Assembly: GCA_902531175.1 (NCBI GenBank)
Contig: CACADE010000001.1
Location: 1-64,000, forward strand
Origin: an uncultured Pelagibacteraceae bacterium
GTDB lineage: Bacteria; Pseudomonadota; Alphaproteobacteria; Pelagibacterales; Pelagibacteraceae
DNA: 64,000 nucleotides
Direction: 5' to 3'
Positions within the stretch are counted from its first letter, which is position 1; each line of letters begins with the position of its first letter. The translations under genes were made by a program, and so were the position numbers. Shown piece by piece: positions 20,774 to 29,969 of this stretch. The notes beneath the pieces were generated by a model. That model did not search any database and was not told where the DNA came from. It was given only the letters and a program-made list of their open reading frames with translations.

Positions 20774-21064
20774 TTATTCCATTCCTTCAAATATCATATG
20801 TTCTCTAATTACATTATCTTTAAGATATGTTCTTGCCTCAACATATTCTTCAGAGTCGTAGCATTTTTTTGCAGTTTCCACGTCTGGGAACTCTGCAAGT
20901 GCTATTCTAACCATTTCTCTACCCTCAAGTGCAATGTTATTAGCACTTCGAGCTAAAATTTTTCCAGAATGTTTTAATACAGCTTCCTTTGCTTTATCTG
21001 CATATTTTTTCATTCTTTCAGGGTCTTTAATTTCACTGTAAGTTGCAATCCAGTAACCTTTCAT
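20774..21064 (-). CDS. DUF1330 family protein
   Basis: 96 aa; MKGYWIATYSEIKDPERMKKYADKAKEAVLKHSGKILAR. Confidence 0.82.
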   Translation of the reverse strand: MKGYWIATYSEIKDPERMKKYADKAKEAVLKHSGKILARSANNIALEGREMVRIALAEFPDVETAKKCYDSEEYVEARTYLKDNVIREHMIFEGME

Positions 21065-21091
21065 AATTCTCCTTTTTAATTTTTTTTTTTT

Positions 21092-21628
21092 ATGTTACCA
21101 AATTTTATGGCAGAAAAATTAATAATCAATTATGAAGATTATAAATTAGCAGTTGAAAAGTTAGCTCTTACAATTGAAAAAAATTACAAACCATCTGTTT
21201 TAGTCGGAATAATGAGGGGTGCAGCACCTATAATTGATATGCTATCAAGAATATTTAAATTGCCCACTGCTTATGTTGTTATTCAAAGTTATTCTGGAGA
21301 AACTGTAGAAAATAAACAGGGCGAACTTATTTTTGCAAGAGACATAAGCTCAATAGCTAAAAATGAAGACTTTAAAAATGTTTTATTAGTTGATGATTTA
21401 TCTGATACTGGACTTACATTAAATGAAAGTATTAAATGGTTAAAAAATTATGCTCCAGTGAAAAACCATATTCAAGAAATAAAAACAGCTTGTCTTTGGA
21501 AAAAAAAATCCTCTTCTTTTACTCCAGATTTCTGTCCAATTTTACTAGATGGAGATCCTTGGATAGTTCAACCTTCAGAATATTATGATGAAATAGATAT
21601 TAATGGTTTAAAGAAAAAACATTCATAA
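21092..21628 (+). CDS. Phosphoribosyltransferase (xanthine/hypoxanthine-type)
   Basis: 178 aa; VLLVDDLSDTGLTLNESI PRPP-binding motif; start may be 21107 (MAEKLI). Confidence 0.85.
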   Translation: MLPNFMAEKLIINYEDYKLAVEKLALTIEKNYKPSVLVGIMRGAAPIIDMLSRIFKLPTAYVVIQSYSGETVENKQGELIFARDISSIAKNEDFKNVLLVDDLSDTGLTLNESIKWLKNYAPVKNHIQEIKTACLWKKKSSSFTPDFCPILLDGDPWIVQPSEYYDEIDINGLKKKHS

Positions 21629-21659
21629 AAAAAGGCCAACTATATGAGTTGGCCTTTTT
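21629..21659. terminator. Bidirectional intrinsic terminator between convergent genes
   Basis: AAAAAGGCCAAC-TATATGA-GTTGGCCTTTTT, 12-bp perfect stem with A/T tracts on both sides. Confidence 0.88.
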
Positions 21660-21676
21660 AATTTTTTTTTTAAAAA

Positions 21677-22741
21677 TTATTTTGGAATATCTCCTTCAAC
21701 ACCTTTTACATAAACACTCATTCCAGCTAACATTCCATCATCAGCAACTTTCCCTTCTGCTACTAATATATTACCTTTTTGGTCATATATAGGACCTGTG
21801 AACGAATGAACTTTTCCTGATGCTAGATCTTTTTGAAGCTGCTCTACTTCTTTAACTAAGTCAGCACCCATTGCAGAATTATATGGTCCCATAGCTACCA
21901 TACCTTCCTTTAATCCATGCCATGTGTCTTGTTGACTCCATGTGCCGTCTCTTGCAGCAATAGCTCTTTCAACATAATATGGTGCCCAATCATCTATAAT
22001 TGAAGTCAAAATTGATTTAGGAGCAAATCTCTGCATATCACTTGCTTGACCAAATGACCATACACCTGCTTTCTCTGCTGTTTGAACTGGTGCTGTACTA
22101 TCTGTATGTTGCATAATTACATCTGCACCTTGATCGATTAAAGCTTGCGCTGCTTCAGCTTCTTTACCTGGATCGTACCAAGTAAACACCCATACAATCT
22201 TAGTTTTAATATTTGGATTGACCTTTTGTGCAGCAAGAGTCATTGCGTTAATTCCTCTTATTACTTCAGGAATTGGAAAAGATGCAATATAGCCAATCGT
22301 GTTAGTTTTAGTCATTTTTCCAGCAATATGGCCTAAAAGAGTTCTTCCTTCGTAAAATCTTGCAGAATAAGTAGAAACATTTGAGTGTTCTCTCTTATAA
22401 CCTGTTGCGTGTTCAAATTTTACATTTGGAAAATCTTTTGCAACTTTGTTAGTTGGATCCATATATCCAAAACTAGTTGTAAAAATTAAGTCGTGGCCAG
22501 ATTGAGCCAGTTGTCTTATCACTCTTTCTGCATCAGCACCTTCTGGAACACTTTCAACAAATGTTGTTTTTATTCCAGCTGCCTCTACAGCGTTTCTACC
22601 TTCGTGATGTTGAAATGTCCATCCATGGTCACCAGTTGGGCCAACATAGACAAAACCAACTTTAAAATCTGCATTTGAGTTTACACTAAACCCAAGTAGA
22701 AAAATTGCAGAAATTAAATATTTAAAAAAGTTTTTATACAT
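21677..22741 (-). CDS. BMP-family ABC transporter substrate-binding protein (nucleoside/purine type)
   Basis: 354 aa; signal peptide, KVGFVYVGPTGDHGWTFQHHEGR, next to nucleoside-type ABC genes. Confidence 0.9.
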   Translation of the reverse strand: MYKNFFKYLISAIFLLGFSVNSNADFKVGFVYVGPTGDHGWTFQHHEGRNAVEAAGIKTTFVESVPEGADAERVIRQLAQSGHDLIFTTSFGYMDPTNKVAKDFPNVKFEHATGYKREHSNVSTYSARFYEGRTLLGHIAGKMTKTNTIGYIASFPIPEVIRGINAMTLAAQKVNPNIKTKIVWVFTWYDPGKEAEAAQALIDQGADVIMQHTDSTAPVQTAEKAGVWSFGQASDMQRFAPKSILTSIIDDWAPYYVERAIAARDGTWSQQDTWHGLKEGMVAMGPYNSAMGADLVKEVEQLQKDLASGKVHSFTGPIYDQKGNILVAEGKVADDGMLAGMSVYVKGVEGDIPK

Positions 22742-22829
22742 TTTGAATTTCCCCTTTAAATTTTTTTGTGAAGCTTTAAGTTAATCAAAATTCAAAAAAA
22801 AAAAAATAATTATTTTCGAATAGCTCACA

Positions 22830-23762
22830 TCACTTTTCCTTATAGAATATTCTTCCTAAGGAGCTTGGGGTATTCAGTTTTATTTTTCTACTGTCACGAG
22901 AGATTACAACTAAAACTATTATTGTCATCAGATAAGGTAATGCACTTAAAAATTGAACTGGTATTCTAAAGCCAATTGCTTGCATATGTAATTGTAGAAT
23001 TGTAATCCCACCAAAAATTAAAGCACCAATTAAAACTTTTATAGGACTCCAGGTTGCAAATACAACCAAAGCCAAAGCTATCCATCCTCTTCCAGCTGTC
23101 ATATTTTCAATCCACTGTGGAGTGTATATTAATGATAGATATGCACCTGCTAAGCCACACATAGCTCCTCCATAAAGAATACAACAGTATCTAACCAGAG
23201 TAACATTTATACCTTGATTGGATGCCGAAACGGGCGAATCGCCAACAGCTCTAACAACTAAACCTAATTTAGTTTTTTTCAAAAAATAATTAGTTAAAAA
23301 TGGTAAAGCAAAAGCAAAATATAATACTATTGAGTGTCCAAATAATATTGGTCCAAAAAACGGAATACTTTCTCTTAAACTTGAAAATAAAATTGGAAAT
23401 TCTTTTCCAGGGATACCAACAAAATTTTTTCCTAACATTGCGGATAAACCAATGCCAAAAATAGTTAATGCCAAGCCTGTTGCAACATGGTTTGTAAGAA
23501 GAGATTGCGTTAAAAATCCAAAGATCAGTGAAATTATAACTCCTGAGAACATTGAGCCTACGATTGCTATAAAAAGGTTGTCTGTTATTACCATTAAAGC
23601 AAAACCAGATATTGCTCCGATTATCATCATTCCTTCGACACCTAAATTTAAAACGCCCGATCTTTCAGTAATTAATTCACCTGACGCAGCAAGTATTAAT
23701 GGTACAGATGAAGCCATTATTGATCCTATCAGAATTCCTATAAAACTAATGTCTAAGCTCAT
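22830..23762 (-). CDS. ABC transporter permease (nucleoside/sugar type)
   Basis: 310 aa; LAASGELITERSGVLNLGVEGMM motif. Confidence 0.92.
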   Translation of the reverse strand: MSLDISFIGILIGSIMASSVPLILAASGELITERSGVLNLGVEGMMIIGAISGFALMVITDNLFIAIVGSMFSGVIISLIFGFLTQSLLTNHVATGLALTIFGIGLSAMLGKNFVGIPGKEFPILFSSLRESIPFFGPILFGHSIVLYFAFALPFLTNYFLKKTKLGLVVRAVGDSPVSASNQGINVTLVRYCCILYGGAMCGLAGAYLSLIYTPQWIENMTAGRGWIALALVVFATWSPIKVLIGALIFGGITILQLHMQAIGFRIPVQFLSALPYLMTIIVLVVISRDSRKIKLNTPSSLGRIFYKEK

Positions 23763-24825
23763 TTTTTTTTAAATTTAAAATTTTAACTTTGAAAAAAAGC
23801 AAATAATCAGATGCGAGCAAAAAAAATAAGATCATACCCTGAAAGACTTGGCCAGTATATTTTGGTATTTGTAAAAAGATTTGAGCCGTTTCAGCACCGA
23901 GGTATGTCAATGCAACAACCAAAGATGCAAAAATTATGCCAAAAGGATTAAGACGACCTAAAAAAGCAACAATAATTGCTGTAAAACCGTAATCGGGGGA
24001 TATCATTCTATGCAGTTGTCCGATAGGCCCAGTAATTTCACCAACTCCAGCTAATCCCGCACAAGCACCACTAATCATAAAAACAACCAAAATCATGGTT
24101 TTTCCTTTAAACCCAGCATACTTAGCAGTTTTTAAACTTAGACCAGATACTTTAATCTGAAAGCCTAAATAGGTTTTATAAAGAATAAACCAACTCAGCA
24201 TAACTGCTGCAAGGGCTAAAAAAATACCAGCATGAATTCTTAAACCCTCAAATAATAATGGCATTCTAGATGAGTCACTAAATTGTCTAGTTTCAGGAAA
24301 ATTAAAACCTTCAGGATTGCTCCATGGCCCAACTACTAAGTAATCTAAGAGTAGCTTTGAAACGTAAACCAACATAAGACTAACTAAAATCTCGTTTGTA
24401 TTAAAATATGTTTTAAGGATTGCTGGGATAAGTGCAAAGATCATTCCCCCGATTGCTCCAGCAAGTATAACTAAAGGTAGTATATAAAAACCTTCTTGAT
24501 TATAAAATAAAAGAGCAACTCCACCTCCTACAATTGCACCAAAAGTTAATTGTCCTTCTGCACCAATATTCCAATTATTACTTTTAAAACAAAAAGATAA
24601 ACCAATAGCAATTAAGCAAAGGGGTGTTGCTTTGAGTAACAATTCACTGAGGCCATATAAATTTGAAATTGGAGTTATAAAGTAAAACTTCAGTGCTTCT
24701 ATTGGATTAAAACCTAAAATATAAAAAATTATACCACCACCTAAAATTGTAAGTATGATTGCAATAAAAGGAGTAAAAAAATATAATGCCATTGGTACAT
24801 CATTTCTTTTTTCAATTTTAATCAA
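23746..24825 (-). CDS. ABC transporter permease (nucleoside/sugar type)
   Basis: 359 aa; LSFCFKSNNWNIGAEGQLTFGAIVG motif; overlaps neighbours. Confidence 0.92.
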   Translation of the reverse strand: MIKIEKRNDVPMALYFFTPFIAIILTILGGGIIFYILGFNPIEALKFYFITPISNLYGLSELLLKATPLCLIAIGLSFCFKSNNWNIGAEGQLTFGAIVGGGVALLFYNQEGFYILPLVILAGAIGGMIFALIPAILKTYFNTNEILVSLMLVYVSKLLLDYLVVGPWSNPEGFNFPETRQFSDSSRMPLLFEGLRIHAGIFLALAAVMLSWFILYKTYLGFQIKVSGLSLKTAKYAGFKGKTMILVVFMISGACAGLAGVGEITGPIGQLHRMISPDYGFTAIIVAFLGRLNPFGIIFASLVVALTYLGAETAQIFLQIPKYTGQVFQGMILFFLLASDYLLFFKVKILNLKKNELRH

Positions 24826-26317
24826 TGGAACCTCCTCCCATTAGAACTCCTAATTTTTCTGGTGTTACTTCTTCTGAAGGCATTATTTTTGAAAGCTTGC
24901 CTTTGTAAATAACTGCAATTCTATCACTGAGTTTTAATAATTCCTCCGTGTCTGTAGAAATCAAAATCGTTGATTTTTCTTGATCATTAATTTTTATAAG
25001 TGTTTCGTGAATATAATTGATTGCACCCACATCCAGCCCCCATGTTGGATTGTAACAAATTAATAATTCCGGAGCTGTAATTAATTCCCTCCCTAAAATA
25101 AGTTTTTGCAAATTTCCACCCGATAGAAATTGACTTTTTAATTCTACATTGTCAGTATTTACTGAGAAATCAGATAATATTTTCTTAGAATGCTCTTTAA
25201 TTTTTCTTTCATTTACCAAACCTTTTTCAAAAAAATTTGATGACTTGAAATTATTTAAAGCTACATTTTCATATATTTTTAATTCAGGTACAGCTGCTTG
25301 AGATATTCTATCTTCAGGAGAAAAAGCCATTAAATACTCTCGTCGTTGCTTTGGATTTAGTTTAGCAATTTCTTTATTTCGAAAAATGATTGATGTATCA
25401 GGTGTAATTATTTCCCCACTCAAAATTTGAAAGAGCTCGTTTTGACCATTGCCAGAAATACCTGCTATACCTAAACATTCTCCTTTCTTTACAGAAAAAT
25501 TTAGATTAACTAAATTTGTTTCAAAAGGATCATCGCTATAAAAATTTAAATGTTTTACTTTAAATATCTCATCTTTATTTTTGGAAATATTAATTTTTTT
25601 CTTAATTTTTGCTAGTTTTTGACCAACCATCTTATTTGCGAGAGTTTCAACTTTTTCATTTTGTGTTTGGCTGACAGATACAACCTTACCTTTTCGCATT
25701 ACTGCAACTTCATCGCACAAAGACAAAACTTCTTTTAGTTTGTGAGTGATGTAAATAATTAATATTCCTTCATCACAGAATTTTTTTAAAGATATAAATA
25801 ATTCCTCTGTTTCTTGCTCAGTCAAAACAGATGTAGGCTCGTCCATGATAAGAACTTTAGGGCTTCTTAAAAGACATCTTATAATCTCAACTTTTTGCTT
25901 TTGTCCTGCTGATAAATTTAATACAGGAACATCAAGGTCAATACTAAAGTTATATTTTTTAAATATTTCATTTATTCTTACCCTTAAACTTTTGTTATCT
26001 TCAGTTGCATCTATACTTAAGTTTTCAAATACTGATAAAGTTTCAAATAAATTGAAATGCTGAAAAACCATTCCAATTTTATTTTTTTTGGCATCGAGTG
26101 GGGAGCTTAATTTTAAATTTTTTTCATTTAAAAAAACCTCACCATTATCTGGGCTTACCACACCAGACAAAATTTTTACCAATGTGGATTTACCAGCTCC
26201 GTTCTCTCCTAATAGAGCGTATATTTTTCCACTTTTAAACTGAAGAGTTACATTATCATTAGCTATACATCCTGGATATATTTTTGATATATTTGATATT
26301 CTTAAGTCTGTTGCCAT
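24818..26317 (-). CDS. ABC transporter ATP-binding protein (duplicated ATPase, nucleoside/sugar type)
   Basis: 499 aa; two NBDs, GENGAGKSTLVKILSG, LSAGQKQKVEIIR, LSGGNLQKLILGREL. Confidence 0.94.
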   Translation of the reverse strand: MATDLRISNISKIYPGCIANDNVTLQFKSGKIYALLGENGAGKSTLVKILSGVVSPDNGEVFLNEKNLKLSSPLDAKKNKIGMVFQHFNLFETLSVFENLSIDATEDNKSLRVRINEIFKKYNFSIDLDVPVLNLSAGQKQKVEIIRCLLRSPKVLIMDEPTSVLTEQETEELFISLKKFCDEGILIIYITHKLKEVLSLCDEVAVMRKGKVVSVSQTQNEKVETLANKMVGQKLAKIKKKINISKNKDEIFKVKHLNFYSDDPFETNLVNLNFSVKKGECLGIAGISGNGQNELFQILSGEIITPDTSIIFRNKEIAKLNPKQRREYLMAFSPEDRISQAAVPELKIYENVALNNFKSSNFFEKGLVNERKIKEHSKKILSDFSVNTDNVELKSQFLSGGNLQKLILGRELITAPELLICYNPTWGLDVGAINYIHETLIKINDQEKSTILISTDTEELLKLSDRIAVIYKGKLSKIMPSEEVTPEKLGVLMGGGSID

Positions 26318-26455
26318 AGCATTTCTTTAATATAATAAATCAATAACTCAATAATCTTTAAAATTTCCTATCTTTTCAAATTTGTATTAAATTCAAACAA
26401 TTTAATGAAAGTTTTGAACAAATTGTTAACATAATTCAACTTTAGGTATGTATTA

Positions 26456-26788
26456 ATGATTATTGTTTTTAAAAATAATACTTTATCAAAAAAATTTGTT
26501 GCTCTGTTTATCACATTAACAATAATTTTTTTAACTGGATGCCAAACAATTAAAAAGAAATCTGATGAAGTGGCTGAAAAAGAGAATGAAAAATTTGGCC
26601 AATTCGTTGGAAAAGAAGTTAATGAGATGAGATTAGAATTAGGCTCACCTTCAGAAGATTTTGTCAATGAACTTGGAAATGAAATGCTTATATACAAAAC
26701 AAAAAAATATGGAATTCCTTGTGAAAGGAAATTTGAGGTGAATGCATCAGGGGTTATTATCGGATTTAGTTCTAGTGGATGTATTTAG
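26456..26788 (+). CDS. Small lipoprotein (SmpA/OmlA-like length and layout)
   Basis: 110 aa; lipobox LTGC, conserved-looking tail ending SSSGCI. Confidence 0.6.
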   Translation: MIIVFKNNTLSKKFVALFITLTIIFLTGCQTIKKKSDEVAEKENEKFGQFVGKEVNEMRLELGSPSEDFVNELGNEMLIYKTKKYGIPCERKFEVNASGVIIGFSSSGCI

Positions 26789-26789
26789 T

Positions 26790-26812
26790 CTTGTGGGGAC
26801 TAGCCCCACAAG
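26790..26812. other. Perfect GC-rich hairpin between convergent genes
   Basis: CTTGTGGGG-ACTAG-CCCCACAAG, 9-bp perfect stem, no T-tract on either strand. Confidence 0.6.
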
Positions 26813-26820
26813 CAAGGTAC

Positions 26821-27267
26821 TTATTTAATTTCAATAAGTTTCTTTTTTTTATGTTCTGGAATAATCCTTTCACATGCAATTGTTAAAAGACCATCTTTTA
26901 ACTCTGCGCCATTCACTTTTACATCATCAGCAATTGTAAATGATCTCGCAAATTGTCTTTGCGATATACCTTTGTGGATTATCTCTCCATCTTGGTTTTT
27001 GTTTTCACTTCTATCAACTTGTTTAGTTCTTACAGTTAATAGATTATCTTCAAACTCTACCTCAACATCTTTTTTGCTAAAACCAGCTAAAGCAACCTCA
27101 ATTGAGTAGTTATCTTTGCCAGTTCTTCTTATGTTGTAAGGTGGGTAGTTTGATTGCATACTTAAACCACCATTGCCCAACATGCTTTCGAATTGGTCAA
27201 ACATATCGTCAAAACCAATTGAGAAAGGCCGAAGTGAGTTGAAAATTGATAGATCCTTACTTGTCAT
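26821..27267 (-). CDS. Small heat shock protein Hsp20/IbpA
   Basis: 148 aa; FDQFESMLGN, YPPYNIRRTGKDNYSIEVALAGF, alpha-crystallin domain, GISQRQFARSF. Confidence 0.94.
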   Translation of the reverse strand: MTSKDLSIFNSLRPFSIGFDDMFDQFESMLGNGGLSMQSNYPPYNIRRTGKDNYSIEVALAGFSKKDVEVEFEDNLLTVRTKQVDRSENKNQDGEIIHKGISQRQFARSFTIADDVKVNGAELKDGLLTIACERIIPEHKKKKLIEIK

Positions 27268-27273
27268 ATTATC

Positions 27274-27324
27274 CTCCTTTAATTAAGCAAGTTTATTTAT
27301 TGCTAGCCCCATTAGGCGACTAAC
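27274..27324 (-). promoter_or_regulatory. ROSE-like RNA thermometer in hsp20 5' leader
   Basis: Two hairpins on the minus strand: GTTAGTC(G)CC-TAAT-GGGGCTAGC (27324..27302) and CTT(G)CTT-AATTA-AAGGAG (27291..27274); the second sequesters the Shine-Dalgarno with TTGCT opposite AGGA and a bulged G, as in ROSE elements. Confidence 0.6.
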
Positions 27325-27331
27325 AATGTAT

Positions 27332-27359
27332 ATATGGTAATTAATTTTGATATTTCAAG
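27332..27359 (-). promoter_or_regulatory. RpoH (sigma32)-like promoter for hsp20
   Basis: Minus strand CTTGAAA (27359..27353), N13, TACCATAT (27339..27332). Confidence 0.7.
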
Positions 27360-27360
27360 A

Positions 27361-29442
27361 TCAGGTGTTTAATTTTCCAGCTATTTTCAAAGCGAATGCG
27401 TAGTCAACTGCAATCTCTTCAATAGCTCCATCTCTTCCAGATTTTCCTCCATGACCTGCATTCATTTCTGTTTTTAATAAAAGTAAATTGTTATCCGTTT
27501 TGTAATCCCTTAATTTTGCAGTAAATTTTGCTGGTTCATCAAATAATACCCTGTTATCACTTAAACTTGTGGTTATCAAAATGTTTGGGTAATCCATCTT
27601 TTTAATATTGTTATAAGGTGCATATGAAAATATGTAATCAAAGTGTTCTTTTTTATCTTTAGCATTTCCAAATTCATCAAATTCGCCGACTGTTAATGGT
27701 AACGAATGGTCTAAGTTCGTGGTCAACGAGTCAACGAAAGGAACAGCCATAACTATACCCAAAAATAAATCAGGCGCTTGGTTAACAACGGCTCCCATTA
27801 AAAGACCTCCAGCAGATCCGCCCATTCCAATAATATTACCTTTAGATGTAAACTTTTTTTCAATTAAAAATTTTGCAGAAGCAATGTAATCTTCAAATGT
27901 ATTTTTCTTGTTTAATAATTTTCCTTCTTTCCACCATTTCATTCCTTTTTCCATACCGCCTCTAATATGAGAAGTTGCCCATATAATATCTCGATCTATC
28001 AGACTTATTCTGGTTGAAGAAAAACTTGGTGACATAGAACTACCGTATGATCCGTATCCATATAGTAATAATTTTGCTGAACCATCTAATTTAGTTTTTT
28101 TATGTCTTGTTATTGTAAGAGGAACCATCCTTCCATCATGAGAGGCACACTCTAATCTTTCAACTATATAATCATCAGAATTATGGCCACTAGGAATCTC
28201 TTGTTCTTTAACTAATTTTTTTTCTTTTGTTTTAAGATTGTATAAGTAAGTCCTTCCAGGAGTTTTTGGTGATGAATATGATAAATAAACGGTATCAGTA
28301 TTTCTATTTCTTTGGGTTAACGAAACACCTGGCACTATAACTTTTTCATCTGAAAAAAATATTTCTTCTTCTTCATTATTTTTTGGATTTCTTAATATTA
28401 ATTTTGATAATGCATTAGAAGTTTCAGATCTTATAATCCAATTATCTAAGAAAATTAATCCACCGATTAAAACCTCTTCTCTTGCAGGTATAAATGTTTC
28501 CCAGATCTTTTTTTCTAAATTATTTGTTTTTTCAATTTTAAAATCTTCTGCATCTTCATTTGTGTGTTTATAGAAATTACCATTCCACGAATTAACTGAA
28601 TAAATTATCCCTCTTTTTCTTTTATCAATCAGTTTTGGTTTTGGAATTATTTCATCTGATTTAAAATAATACTGTTCAGAGGTATTATGATCAGATGACG
28701 TAATAAAAAAATACTTCTCATCAGAGCTAAGTCCTATGCCTACAGTAAAAGCTTCACTTTCTTCTCTAAAGATAAGAATGTCTTTACTAGTAGGAGTTCC
28801 AATTTCGTGCCTATAAATTTCCCTCGGTCTATGATTGTCATCAAGCTTTGAGTAAAAAATATATTTGTCATCTAAGCTAAATGTTATTCCGCCACTAGTA
28901 TTTTCAATTTTTTCACCAATTTGATTTTTATTTTTAATATCTCTTATATGTATGGTGTAATATTCAGATCCTTTTAAATCTAGGGAGTAAGCCAATAATT
29001 TATCATTATAACTTACCTCTAAGTCTCCAAGCCCAAAATACTCTGTTTTAAGCTTTTCTTTTTCTAAATCACCATTCCAAATTTCCTCTATTTCATCAGA
29101 GTCAATTTTTTTTCTTAACTTTATAGAGTAGTTTCCTTTTGTTGTTGTTTTTGTCCAGTAGCTATATCTTACATCTTTAAATGGAAGAGACTCATCGTCA
29201 AGTTTAATTCTACCTTTTATCTCATCAAACAAAACTTTTTGAATTTCCTTTGTATCTGACATTTGATGACTAAAATAATCATTTTCATCCTCAAGATATT
29301 TTCTAACCTCTGGTATTAATTTTGAACTATCTTTCAATACCTCAAGTATGTTTTCCTGATGTATCCAACTATAATCGTCTTCCCAGGTTACGTTGTGACA
29401 AGATTTTAATTCTGGTTTTTTTTTAAGCTGTGGTATTTTCAT
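27361..29442 (-). CDS. ptrB: Oligopeptidase B (prolyl oligopeptidase family)
   Basis: 693 aa; GGSAGGLLMGAVVNQAPDLF catalytic Ser motif, HIRGGMEKGMKWWKEGK, NAGHGGKSGR. Confidence 0.94.
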   Translation of the reverse strand: MKIPQLKKKPELKSCHNVTWEDDYSWIHQENILEVLKDSSKLIPEVRKYLEDENDYFSHQMSDTKEIQKVLFDEIKGRIKLDDESLPFKDVRYSYWTKTTTKGNYSIKLRKKIDSDEIEEIWNGDLEKEKLKTEYFGLGDLEVSYNDKLLAYSLDLKGSEYYTIHIRDIKNKNQIGEKIENTSGGITFSLDDKYIFYSKLDDNHRPREIYRHEIGTPTSKDILIFREESEAFTVGIGLSSDEKYFFITSSDHNTSEQYYFKSDEIIPKPKLIDKRKRGIIYSVNSWNGNFYKHTNEDAEDFKIEKTNNLEKKIWETFIPAREEVLIGGLIFLDNWIIRSETSNALSKLILRNPKNNEEEEIFFSDEKVIVPGVSLTQRNRNTDTVYLSYSSPKTPGRTYLYNLKTKEKKLVKEQEIPSGHNSDDYIVERLECASHDGRMVPLTITRHKKTKLDGSAKLLLYGYGSYGSSMSPSFSSTRISLIDRDIIWATSHIRGGMEKGMKWWKEGKLLNKKNTFEDYIASAKFLIEKKFTSKGNIIGMGGSAGGLLMGAVVNQAPDLFLGIVMAVPFVDSLTTNLDHSLPLTVGEFDEFGNAKDKKEHFDYIFSYAPYNNIKKMDYPNILITTSLSDNRVLFDEPAKFTAKLRDYKTDNNLLLLKTEMNAGHGGKSGRDGAIEEIAVDYAFALKIAGKLNT

Positions 29443-29459
29443 TTAAATTTAATTAATTT

Positions 29460-29969
29460 ATGAATATTTTTTTTGCAATACTAATTATCTTTATAATTCT
29501 TTATATTTTACTCAATTGGTTTGCTAAAACTTCAACAAAAAAAATATCAAAATTTGTAAGAACATTTATTATAATTTCTTCAATATTGTTAGCGGTAATA
29601 ATGGCATATGCGGGAAGGTACATTTTTTCTTTACCTTTTATGTTGGCCATTTTGCCATTAATAAAGACAAAGGCTGGTATTTCGTTATTTCAATTGTTTA
29701 GATTATGGGGCCTTTTAAGAGTATTGAAAAATTCTGGGAGGTTTAATTTTAACCAATTTAACCAAAACGTTTCATCTCAAGCAATGTCTATTGATGAATC
29801 TTATAGAATTTTAAATTTAGACCCCAAAAAAAAATATACAAAAGACGAAGTATTGCAATCTTACAAAAAAATAATGAAAAAAATACATCCCGATAGAAGT
29901 CCAGAATTAAATAATATTGCAACATTGGTAAATGAAGCCAAAGAGAACGTTATTAAATATATTAGCTAA
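29460..29969 (+). CDS. Membrane-anchored DnaJ-domain protein
   Basis: 169 aa; N-terminal TM segments, C-terminal J domain with HPD (KKIHPDRS). Confidence 0.85.
   Translation: MNIFFAILIIFIILYILLNWFAKTSTKKISKFVRTFIIISSILLAVIMAYAGRYIFSLPFMLAILPLIKTKAGISLFQLFRLWGLLRVLKNSGRFNFNQFNQNVSSQAMSIDESYRILNLDPKKKYTKDEVLQSYKKIMKKIHPDRSPELNNIATLVNEAKENVIKYIS

Noticed and set aside
22742-22829. Possible purine riboswitch in the leader of the BMP-binding protein gene
   Set aside because: Gap is AT/homopolymer rich and no three-way junction or conserved purine-riboswitch loops can be seen.
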